Part shown: piece by piece, positions 6,882 through 13,092 of the stretch
Numbering within the stretch: position 1 is the first letter of the stretch
Layout: each line of letters starts with the position of its first letter
From: SICB01 sp037132395
Lineage (GTDB): Bacteria > Patescibacteriota > Saccharimonadia > CAILAD01 > BJGX01
DNA: 13,092 bases
Assembly: GCA_037132395.1 (NCBI GenBank)
Contig: JBAXPC010000017.1
Location: 1-13,092 of the forward strand
Direction of reading: 5' to 3'
Notes under the pieces: model-generated
Databases searched by the model: none
What the model saw: the letters and a program-made list of their open reading frames with translations, nothing else
What the model was told of the DNA's origin: nothing
Position numbers and translations under genes: made by a program

Positions 6882-7979
6882 ATGAAAGTTGCCGTAAAAG
6901 TAAAATATCTTCTAAAAGCTGTAAACATCTGCTCTAGACTGGTTAGTAATCGATCTTCTCTCGAAGTGCTGGGCAATATCCTAATCGAAACCGACAAGAA
7001 TATCCTAAAATTAAGCTCTACGAATCTAGACCTCGCAATAACTACCAAGCTCGGTGCAAAAGTTGAAAAAGAAGGCAAAATAGCCATCCCTGCTCGCCTG
7101 CTTGGTGAGCTGGTCAATTCTATCTCTGAGGATACTCTCCAGCTGATCGCCGACGATACCAACCTAACCATCAAGGGTAGCGGCATTGTTAGTCGCCTGA
7201 ATGGCGTAGCAGCCAGCGAGTTCCCTACCTTGCCGAAGCTCGCCAACACCAAATCGATCAAGTTCGATTCGGCTAGTCTCAAGAACAACCTTGAAAAAGT
7301 CTTGGCTAGTGTTAGTATCGACGAATCCAGGCCAGTCTTGGCTGGTATTTATTTTAGTTTTAGCAACAATCAACTAGTTTTGGCTGGCACCGACAGCTAT
7401 CGACTATCGGAAGTCAAGAGTGCCTATCAAACGAGCGAATCTATCAACTGCATCATACCTGTCAGAACAGTGTCGGAGCTATTGAGGCTGATATCGTCTG
7501 AAGATGTTGAAGGAATCGAAATAATTATTGGTGAATCTGAAATATCTTTCATTGTTGGAGATAGCCAGCTAATATCGCAATTAACCGAGGGTAAGTACCC
7601 AGATTACAAAAAAATTATCCCCGAAACTACCACCACCACCATTGAGTGCGATAAAGACAAACTAATTGAGGCCGTAAAGGTTAGCTCAGTATTTGCCCGT
7701 GAGAGCTCACACGGAATCGCCCTAAAGGTTGTAAAAGACGAGCTTACTATCGATGCCCAAACCAGCGATGTCGGAGAAAACACCATTAAAATAACCGTCA
7801 AAAAGACTGGTAAAGATGCTTCTATCAACATTAACGCCAAATATATCACCGATATTTTGTCTGTAATAGATGGCAAAACAATAATAATTGGTATCAATGA
7901 TAAGCTCGACCCATTGGCCTTGAGCCCAAAAATCAAAGATGCCAACGAAGTGCATATTATTATGCCCTTGCGTAGCTAA
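6882..7979 (+). CDS. dnaN: DNA polymerase III beta subunit (sliding clamp)
   Basis: DnaN forms a ring dimer around DNA that tethers the replicative polymerase and recruits ligase, MutS and others. The 365-residue protein has the usual length for three clamp domains. It begins MKVAVKVKYLLKAVN, keeps SSLEVLGNILIE (the family's 'LPILSNVLIE' segment), ESRPVLAGIYF at the start of domain 2, the AGTDSYRLS loop in domain 2 and the C-terminal IIMPLRS, which matches the usual IMPMR(L) at the protein-binding cleft. It follows oriC with its own ribosome site and overlaps recF by 1 nt (TAATG). Secure. Confidence 0.98.
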   Translation: MKVAVKVKYLLKAVNICSRLVSNRSSLEVLGNILIETDKNILKLSSTNLDLAITTKLGAKVEKEGKIAIPARLLGELVNSISEDTLQLIADDTNLTIKGSGIVSRLNGVAASEFPTLPKLANTKSIKFDSASLKNNLEKVLASVSIDESRPVLAGIYFSFSNNQLVLAGTDSYRLSEVKSAYQTSESINCIIPVRTVSELLRLISSEDVEGIEIIIGESEISFIVGDSQLISQLTEGKYPDYKKIIPETTTTTIECDKDKLIEAVKVSSVFARESSHGIALKVVKDELTIDAQTSDVGENTIKITVKKTGKDASININAKYITDILSVIDGKTIIIGINDKLDPLALSPKIKDANEVHIIMPLRS

Positions 7980-9031
7980 TGATTGAGTCTATAAAACTAG
8001 TTAACTTTCGGTCTCACAAGGAATTAAGTATCGACTTTAGCCCCAACACAACTGCTATTATAGGCAGTAACGCAGCTGGCAAAACAAATATCCTAGAAGC
8101 ACTGTATTATGCTTTTATTACCAAATCATTTAGATCGACGCAGTCTTCATTGATAAAAAGAGATATGGATTTTATGAAGCTCAATGTTAGCTACCAGCAT
8201 GAAAAGCCAAGCAACCTAGAGTACCGCCTAAAGCAAAGTGGTGGCTTCGTATCACGCACAATAACTATCAATAATGTCAAAAAACGCGCCTCTGATGTTA
8301 TTGGTATCCAACCGATTGTAATATTTGTACCTGACGACGTACGAATCATAACCGACGGCCCACAATTTCGTCGTAACCTAATAAACAATATTATCATCCA
8401 GACTTCCAGGGAGTACCTAACCGCTATTAATCGTTTTCAAAAGATACTAACCCAGCGCAACAAATTGCTTTATAACCTTAAGCACAACAGAACTAATTCT
8501 AAAGATCAGCTTTTCGTCTACAACCTCCAGCTAGTAGACCCAATTAGCACAATATACTCGCACCGCGACGAGCTAGTGGACTTTCTTAATAAAAACCTTG
8601 GTAAAAAGTATTCTAGTATTAGCGGACACAGCGACAAAATAACAATTGAACAACTCAATACCCTACCCAAAGACAAAGACCACGTCCTAGCCGCACTAGA
8701 GGCTCGTCTGGGCGACGATATGGCGGCAGGGTTTACCAGCAAAGGTCCGCACAAAGACGAGCTTGCAATAAGCCTCAATGGCTTCTCGACGCGAGACAAT
8801 TTGTCGCGCGGCGAGAACCGCTCTTTGTCTCTGGCCATCAAGCTTTGCGAGCTCGACTATATACGGCTCAAGACCGAAACCCCTCCCCTGCTTTTACTCG
8901 ACGACGTATTAAGTGAGCTCGACGAGCAAAGACAATCACACCTCATAGAGCAAGCAGCCAACCAGCAGACAATCCTTACCTCAACCTCAATTAGCGATAG
9001 CATCAATGATTATGAGATAGTAAAAATATAA
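7979..9031 (+). CDS. recF: DNA replication and repair protein RecF
   Basis: RecF is an SMC-like ATPase that helps RecOR load RecA at gaps and stalled forks. The 350-residue protein has Walker A GSNAAGKT at 29-36, the GPHKDEL segment (RecF family GPHRDDL) at 256-262, an ABC signature LSRGENR at 275-281 where most RecF proteins have SQGQQR, and Walker B LLLLDDVLSELD at 304-315. It begins with the last base of the dnaN stop and has no clear Shine-Dalgarno, so translation is probably coupled. dnaN-recF adjacency is classical. Its presence is useful taxonomically, since some reduced genomes lack recF. Confidence 0.97.
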   Translation: MIESIKLVNFRSHKELSIDFSPNTTAIIGSNAAGKTNILEALYYAFITKSFRSTQSSLIKRDMDFMKLNVSYQHEKPSNLEYRLKQSGGFVSRTITINNVKKRASDVIGIQPIVIFVPDDVRIITDGPQFRRNLINNIIIQTSREYLTAINRFQKILTQRNKLLYNLKHNRTNSKDQLFVYNLQLVDPISTIYSHRDELVDFLNKNLGKKYSSISGHSDKITIEQLNTLPKDKDHVLAALEARLGDDMAAGFTSKGPHKDELAISLNGFSTRDNLSRGENRSLSLAIKLCELDYIRLKTETPPLLLLDDVLSELDEQRQSHLIEQAANQQTILTSTSISDSINDYEIVKI

Positions 9032-9273
9032 TGGAACCGATTAGCAAAAACCAAGATCTAAAAAAATACTCCAAACTTCAATCTGGGGCCAGTGAGCTCG
9101 TAGTTATCAAAGATAAAATTACTAAGCTAATCGGCATTGAGCCGGAATCTGTAATGATTCGCCAAGGCACAATTATCGTTAAGGCCAAAAACAACTACGA
9201 AGCCCTGGAGATTAGATCGAACACTGACAAAATAATGGAATCATTAGAACTGGATAAAATTAAAATATACTAG
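9031..9273 (+). CDS. Short DciA-like (DUF721) protein
   Basis: An 80-residue protein that follows recF with a 1-nt overlap (TAATG). Residues about 22-75 fit the DUF721/DciA KH-like fold: a helix (LVVIKDKITKLIGI), then MIRQGTIIVKAKNNYEALEIRSN, with the typical 'G.l.V.......eL......' pattern and a closing helix. DciA is the ancestral loader of the DnaB helicase in bacteria without DnaC/DnaI, and DUF721 genes often sit near dnaA-dnaN-recF. It is shorter than the usual DciA, keeping only the folded domain. Without a profile search the family call is moderate. Its stop is one base from the stop of the convergent gene at 9275. Confidence 0.66.
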   Translation: MEPISKNQDLKKYSKLQSGASELVVIKDKITKLIGIEPESVMIRQGTIIVKAKNNYEALEIRSNTDKIMESLELDKIKIY

Positions 9274-9274
9274 A

Positions 9275-9979
9275 CTACAACCCCGTGGCATAATCTGGGT
9301 CGTACTTTATTACATAATCATTTGGGTTGATATTATTACTTTTTAGAAAATCCAGAGCCTCATTCTTGTACTGCTTAGCGAGATCCTTATTGTTAATATT
9401 TTGGGCATCCAAAAGCAATATAATATTCAATTTAATATATTTTCCTTTTTGCGAAGGCTCACCAAATAGCTCGTATTTAATTGCGTAGTTGTCACCATAT
9501 TTTGGCAGGATACCCATTACGGGGTCCTGAAGGTTGCCCTTATCAGTTTCTTTAATTTGTCTATTTTTTTCACTGTCGCTTAATTGGCCATAAGGCACAA
9601 AAGCTCCTTCGAATTGGTAGTTTATGTAGCTAATTGTGTTGCCTTCTTTGGATCTTATCTCCTTAAGCTGTATCTGGTACTTTTTTGCTTGATTAATATT
9701 GGATATAAACAGGGTTAGTTTGTTTTTATCAACCTGCGCGCTAATAGACAAACCTTCGCTAGAGTACATTTGCTTACCCAGGTCTATGGTATCTAGGTCA
9801 CGGTTGAAGTTAAAAGTAACCTGACCCGACCCACCGCTAATTTTGCTATTTTGAGAAGGAGTAATACTTAAAACTTGGAATACTAGCACAATATACATGA
9901 CCCACACTAAAAATGACGCTATGAGCAATATTATTGCACCCCATATTATTTTTTTATATCGGGAATAAAGATTTTTCAT
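9275..9979 (-). CDS. Membrane-anchored Ig-like (Big_5/SbsA type) surface protein
   Basis: The product (234 residues) has a basic N-terminus, one membrane helix at about 12-36 and an outside domain. Residues 36-125 look like a bacterial Ig-like domain of the SbsA/Big_5 kind, with LSITPSQNSKIS and a GQVTFNFNRDLD strand pair. The C-terminal part (about 150-234) has DPVMGILPKYGDNYAIKYEL, a beta strand KLNIILLL and LDFLKSNNINPNDYVIKYDP. This reads like a compact alpha/beta domain that I cannot name. The ATG overlaps the stop of the hydrolase gene by 1 nt, with GGAG at 9987-9990 as ribosome site. It is the last gene of the surface operon. Function is unknown; a wall or complex-anchoring role is inference. 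Confidence 0.72.
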   Translation of the reverse strand: MKNLYSRYKKIIWGAIILLIASFLVWVMYIVLVFQVLSITPSQNSKISGGSGQVTFNFNRDLDTIDLGKQMYSSEGLSISAQVDKNKLTLFISNINQAKKYQIQLKEIRSKEGNTISYINYQFEGAFVPYGQLSDSEKNRQIKETDKGNLQDPVMGILPKYGDNYAIKYELFGEPSQKGKYIKLNIILLLDAQNINNKDLAKQYKNEALDFLKSNNINPNDYVIKYDPDYATGL

Positions 9980-11775
9980 TATTTAACTCCTTTTGGTGTG
10001 CCAAAGCCTGTTATATATGGATCGTTATAGTTTGATATGACATTCTGGCTCACTTTATTGCCCTCGTTGCCGCCGATAGTGGTCATCTTGGATCCATCTA
10101 CACTAATAACTATATTGACATGGCTTGCCCAGGGCTCTATTCCCTCCTGAAATATCACTATATCGCCCGGCTGCGGAACATAGCCTGACCGCGCGGGGTG
10201 GTAGGTGTTGGGGCTTGCTTCAAAATATGATCTTACAGAAGCCACAGATGGTATGTAATATCCATTTTCACCCGCCCCACCGGTAAAAGGAACCCCAGCC
10301 TGTTTTAGGACATAACTAACAAAAGCAGCACACCAGGGGATAGACTTGTCTGAACCCAATATGTATTTGTCTCCACCAATGCCTGTATATGCAGCTAACT
10401 CTTGTTGTGCAACTAAAACCACACTCGCAGTGGATCCCTGCGAAATAGCCGACCCGCAGCCTTGATTAGCAGTAGAAGTATTCGATGTCACGGCGACCGA
10501 TCCACTATATTTATTAAATATCTTCTCGGCATTCGCTCTCCGGATAGGTATTTGTCCAGCTATGTCACTGGGTATCTCAAACTCTTTCAGAAAAACGTCT
10601 GATGCATCATTAATCGTGGTCGTTGCCCTGAGGCTTGTCCCCCATGGCTTACTCATTAGTAACTCCCACAGGTAATCTAGCTGCAGGCCAAGATCGCCAG
10701 CTATCTTGCCGGTTTGTGCCGATCTGTCGCGAAGGGCTTGTTTGTACCCCGGGCTAGTAAACTGAACAATACCGTAGCCTGGCTGACCATTTGAATTCTG
10801 GTTCGGCGGGACAGTATCTGATAGATGTGGAGGGCTCGAAAAAGCGTATTCTACTAACCTCGGCTCAAAATGGGCTTCAGCGGCCATATTACCCATCATG
10901 CCTGCTGCCTGAAAAGGTGTCAGGCCTTTAGATATTAGGTAGTTCCATACTTTATCTCTGTTTTCGTTTCCCGTAAGGTTTACCGCTCCACCACCGCCGC
11001 TGAGCGATTGACAGGAGCAAGCACCACTAAGTGTAGTTGTGCTTGCAGACGAGCCAAGGCTACTAGATATTGTATTGGCATAGGCTTGGCCGCCATCTGT
11101 AGTAAAGGGGTGCACTCCAAGGCCATCATCATTTATAAAGTTTGGGTTAGATTTTAGCGCACTGGCCCAATCGATAACATCATAGCCGAGGGTGCTGTTC
11201 TGCGAAAGCGTGGTGTTGATCGAATCGGCATTGATGTCTGTACCACTTCGTTTGTCATTATTAACCCCAACATTAACCCAGTAAACTTTTGCACTAGGGC
11301 TGTTGGATTTAATCAGGTCTATAATTTTTTTAATATTGTCTTGTGTTACACCACCGTTAGTACCTAGCTCTATAATAATGGTCCCGGCACTTTTCCAGCT
11401 AGCTGTGTCAGCCTCAAAAACACTGATACCATTGAGCTCACTGGGGCCACTAGTTAAGCTTCTACTTGATACCGAATTATAGGTGGGATCGTAACTCTTG
11501 GCTTTCAAGCTTTCGGTAATTTTGTTTTGCACAAATTGCGTGTTGGCAGTAATAGAATCGCCCAGGATATACACTTTGCCGCCACTAGCGGTGGCCGTGG
11601 CAGACCCTCCGCCAGTAACGCAGGCTGTTGGGTCTAGCCAAGGTGTTTTTTCTATTATGGAGCGCTGACTCTGGCCAGTCGGATCGCTTCCCCTGGCATT
11701 ACTTAAGGCCAAAGCACCCTGAGAGTACGTACTAAATATAAATAAAGATAATATTAGTAGGGCAATTTTTTTCAT
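9979..11775 (-). CDS. Secreted three-domain wall hydrolase: SGNH-like + phage-type lysozyme + CHAP
   Basis: A 598-residue exported protein with a signal peptide at about 1-24 (MKKIALLILSLFIFS...ALA). Domain 1 (about 65-245) is SGNH/GDSL-hydrolase-like: GDSIT at 72-76 with nucleophile Ser74, ELGTNGG at 136-142, and DDGLGVHP at 216-223 with His222. Domain 2 (about 265-425) resembles Phage_lysozyme2, with GMMGNMAAEAHFEP (Glu300 the likely catalytic acid) and GYGIVQFTSPG. Domain 3 (about 450-598) is CHAP: Cys482 in IPWCAAFVSYVL, His552 in ASHVNIVI and Asn570/Glu571, preceded by PQPGDIVIF. Gly/Ser/Thr-rich linkers join the domains. Expected activities are ester removal, glycan cleavage and amidase or endopeptidase cleavage of peptidoglycan. 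It overlaps the upstream gene by ATGA. Domains 2 and 3 are clear; domain 1's substrate is unknown. Confidence 0.85.
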   Translation of the reverse strand: MKKIALLILSLFIFSTYSQGALALSNARGSDPTGQSQRSIIEKTPWLDPTACVTGGGSATATASGGKVYILGDSITANTQFVQNKITESLKAKSYDPTYNSVSSRSLTSGPSELNGISVFEADTASWKSAGTIIIELGTNGGVTQDNIKKIIDLIKSNSPSAKVYWVNVGVNNDKRSGTDINADSINTTLSQNSTLGYDVIDWASALKSNPNFINDDGLGVHPFTTDGGQAYANTISSSLGSSASTTTLSGACSCQSLSGGGGAVNLTGNENRDKVWNYLISKGLTPFQAAGMMGNMAAEAHFEPRLVEYAFSSPPHLSDTVPPNQNSNGQPGYGIVQFTSPGYKQALRDRSAQTGKIAGDLGLQLDYLWELLMSKPWGTSLRATTTINDASDVFLKEFEIPSDIAGQIPIRRANAEKIFNKYSGSVAVTSNTSTANQGCGSAISQGSTASVVLVAQQELAAYTGIGGDKYILGSDKSIPWCAAFVSYVLKQAGVPFTGGAGENGYYIPSVASVRSYFEASPNTYHPARSGYVPQPGDIVIFQEGIEPWASHVNIVISVDGSKMTTIGGNEGNKVSQNVISNYNDPYITGFGTPKGVK

Positions 11776-12734
11776 AACGGTATACTCATTATTTTACTTC
11801 CTATCAAAATATACAAGCTGTTGTCCGTATAGTAGACCTCCTTGATACTTTCTAGGCTCAACGCTTCTTTTTTTAAAATACTACTCACATCAACCTTTTT
11901 TTGTAATTTTACCTGACCATCGGTGAGGTTAAGGGAGCTAATATCGATGTACCCGGGCTTACTATTAATACTAACGGTATACTGGCTGTCACCTGCTGTA
12001 AAGGTTGTTCTTGACTGCAAGATCGGCTGATTTAGGGTTTTCCTTTTATTTTTATTATCAATTATCACTGCCTGGTTGTTTTTGTTGGTATAAAGCAAAT
12101 AATCTCCACTGACCCATGGCGCAGTCTCTACTTTGTAGTCCAATATATCAAGAGTACTAAAGCTAGCCGAAGCCTTATTGACTACAACCCACCGATAGCC
12201 CTGGGTTTCTGGCGTCCCAGTGTTAGAGCTACCAAGAACCAAGCCGGCATATGATATAAAGCTTGAGTATGGCAAAGCACTTAGCTCAGTTGAAAGCGAC
12301 TCTGACAGCACGTTACTTTTGCCGGATTGGTATTTTACAAATTGTCCGTCATTGTTTTTCCAGAAAAATTCGTCATAGACCTGATACTCTTTAGTACTGC
12401 TATTTAAAATATCAAAAATAAATGATTTAGAAGCAACCCCCACGCCTTTTGTATAGTATATCTTGTTTTTATCTGAAGACGCCGAGGCATAGCTGACGTC
12501 TGAGTCTATAATACTAAAAACTCCACCCGAGCTGGTGCTGGGAAGCTTAACTATCCTCTTGTTATTCAACACATAAATCGATGTTTTATTGATAGCAAGT
12601 ATCGATTCGGCGCTTTCGATTGAAAGTAGCTTTGCAGAGCTATTTGAGCTAAAGTTGCTGATAGTTACTAGCGCAGTCACCAGCAACCCTGCTCCAAAAA
12701 GTACCCACCAGTATTTTTTTAGTATATTCATCAT
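11772..12734 (-). CDS. Membrane-anchored beta-rich protein, possibly propeller-like
   Basis: A 320-residue protein with a short basic N-terminus, one membrane helix at about 9-27, and an outside part rich in serine and beta-strand patterns. Short recurring units such as SILAINKTSIYVLNNKRIVKL, KNKIYYTKG, SGDYLLYTNKNNQAVIIDNKNKR and YYTDNSLYILIGSKIMSI look like blades of a beta-propeller of the kind used in binding or scaffolding. No catalytic motif is seen and I do not recognise the family. The tandem ATG-ATG at 12734-12729 leaves the start uncertain by one codon. It lies one base after the VanY stop, with GGAAG as ribosome site, and ends in ATGA overlapping the hydrolase start, so it is co-translated with wall enzymes. 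Confidence 0.7.
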   Translation of the reverse strand: MMNILKKYWWVLFGAGLLVTALVTISNFSSNSSAKLLSIESAESILAINKTSIYVLNNKRIVKLPSTSSGGVFSIIDSDVSYASASSDKNKIYYTKGVGVASKSFIFDILNSSTKEYQVYDEFFWKNNDGQFVKYQSGKSNVLSESLSTELSALPYSSFISYAGLVLGSSNTGTPETQGYRWVVVNKASASFSTLDILDYKVETAPWVSGDYLLYTNKNNQAVIIDNKNKRKTLNQPILQSRTTFTAGDSQYTVSINSKPGYIDISSLNLTDGQVKLQKKVDVSSILKKEALSLESIKEVYYTDNSLYILIGSKIMSIPL

Positions 12735-12735
12735 A

Positions 12736-13092
12736 TTAACTTCCGTCCACCGACCAATGCCAAGGCTCGGAAGGCAGATTCTTCAGCCCGTAGCTGATGG
12801 CATTAGCATTTAGCCAAATGAATCCTGACGACGAACTGCTCCTTATTAATGATCCGCTACTGGAAAAGTCGATAGCCAGCCCCATCTGGTGGTTAGAGTA
12901 TCCGGGACGGGCAGTTGGTGTGGCACAGCTCTCTGCTGGCGCATCGTATACATTTGGGCAACCATTTGAGGTTCTTAGCGAAATTTGTTGTTGCATCGTT
13001 CTGAACCCACCGCCAGTCAGCCTAATACCATCCAGAGTAGACTTATTCAGCAAGCCCTGGACACTACTGGCGATTTGGGCATTAACAGTTAT
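12736..13092 (-). CDS. VanY-type D-alanyl-D-alanine carboxypeptidase (5' partial)
   Basis: The frame is open to the window edge on the minus strand (118 residues visible); a TTG at 13053 is only an internal Leu codon, since the upstream residues (VNAQIASSVQGLL) continue the fold. The protein is a peptidase of family M15 (VanY group), which removes the terminal D-Ala from peptidoglycan stem peptides. GGFRTMQQQ holds the substrate-binding Arg and Gln. NHQMGLAIDF (near 12868-12893) is the HxxGxAxD zinc motif, and SEPWHW (near 12747-12770) gives the catalytic Glu and third zinc His. All active-site residues are present, so it should be active. The signal peptide or membrane anchor would lie upstream, outside the window. 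It heads the visible part of the surface operon. Confidence 0.9.
   Translation of the reverse strand: MTVNAQIASSVQGLLNKSTLDGIRLTGGGFRTMQQQISLRTSNGCPNVYDAPAESCATPTARPGYSNHQMGLAIDFSSSGSLIRSSSSSGFIWLNANAISYGLKNLPSEPWHWSVDGS

Noticed and set aside
12736..13053. VanY gene starting at the TTG at 13053
   Set aside because: The frame continues to the window edge and the residues before the TTG extend the M15 fold, so this is an internal codon and the gene is 5' partial.
1..13092. Insertion sequences, CRISPR arrays, tRNA or rRNA genes
   Set aside because: No transposase, evenly spaced direct repeats, tRNA-like folds or rRNA stretches were seen on reading either strand.
1..13092. TGA read as glycine (as in some candidate phyla)
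   Set aside because: Conserved proteins such as DnaA, MnmE, RecF and DnaN have no in-frame TGA, and the 320-residue gene ends at TGA in a normal ATGA overlap.

Overview
The window is a chromosomal replication-origin region. In its middle lie rpmH, rnpA, yidD, yidC, jag and mnmE, read leftwards, back to back with dnaA, dnaN, recF and a short dciA-like gene, read rightwards. This is the classical bacterial oriC neighbourhood. All the conserved proteins read through intact with the standard bacterial code (code 11). TGA ends a gene at 11772-11774 and no conserved protein is interrupted by a TGA, so the TGA=Gly code of some candidate phyla is not needed. A SpoIIIJ-type short YidC, VanW, VanY and CHAP/lysozyme wall enzymes point to a single-membrane organism with peptidoglycan. 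The compact, overlapping genes, an 80-residue DciA, a Jag without its N-terminal domain and the secreted multi-domain wall hydrolase would fit a Patescibacteria/CPR member such as Saccharibacteria (TM7). That assignment is inference; no rRNA or other taxonomic marker is in the window.

Layout: 1-1710 (+) holds a VanW-family membrane protein whose 5' end lies outside the window. 1746-5088 (-) is a six-gene operon, rpmH>rnpA>yidD>yidC>jag>mnmE, with junctions of +1, -1, -1, -1 and 0 nt. It serves translation (L34, RNase P protein, tRNA wobble modification) and membrane protein insertion (YidC, YidD). 5089-5221 is a divergent control region with a consensus-like rpmH promoter, a probable dnaA -10 and three DnaA-box-like sites. 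5222-6595 is dnaA. 6596-6881 is the origin: about nine DnaA-box-like sites, of which the last two abut each other and are followed after 4 nt by six DnaA-trios and an AT-rich stretch. 6882-9273 (+) is dnaN>recF>dciA-like, with 1-nt overlaps.

9275-13092 (-) is a tightly packed four-gene cell-surface operon read towards the origin: a VanY-type D,D-carboxypeptidase (5' end outside the window), a membrane-anchored beta-rich protein, a 598-residue secreted protein with SGNH esterase-like, phage-type lysozyme and CHAP domains, and a membrane-anchored Ig-like protein. Together these would cut the peptide, the glycan and possibly O-acyl decorations of peptidoglycan. If the organism is an epibiont, this set is a good candidate for remodelling its own wall or breaching a host's wall, possibly alongside a secretion machine outside the window. 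That role is inferred from domain content and has not been shown.

The two most interesting points are the trio-type origin (6788-6866) and the surface operon with its three-domain hydrolase (9275-13092).
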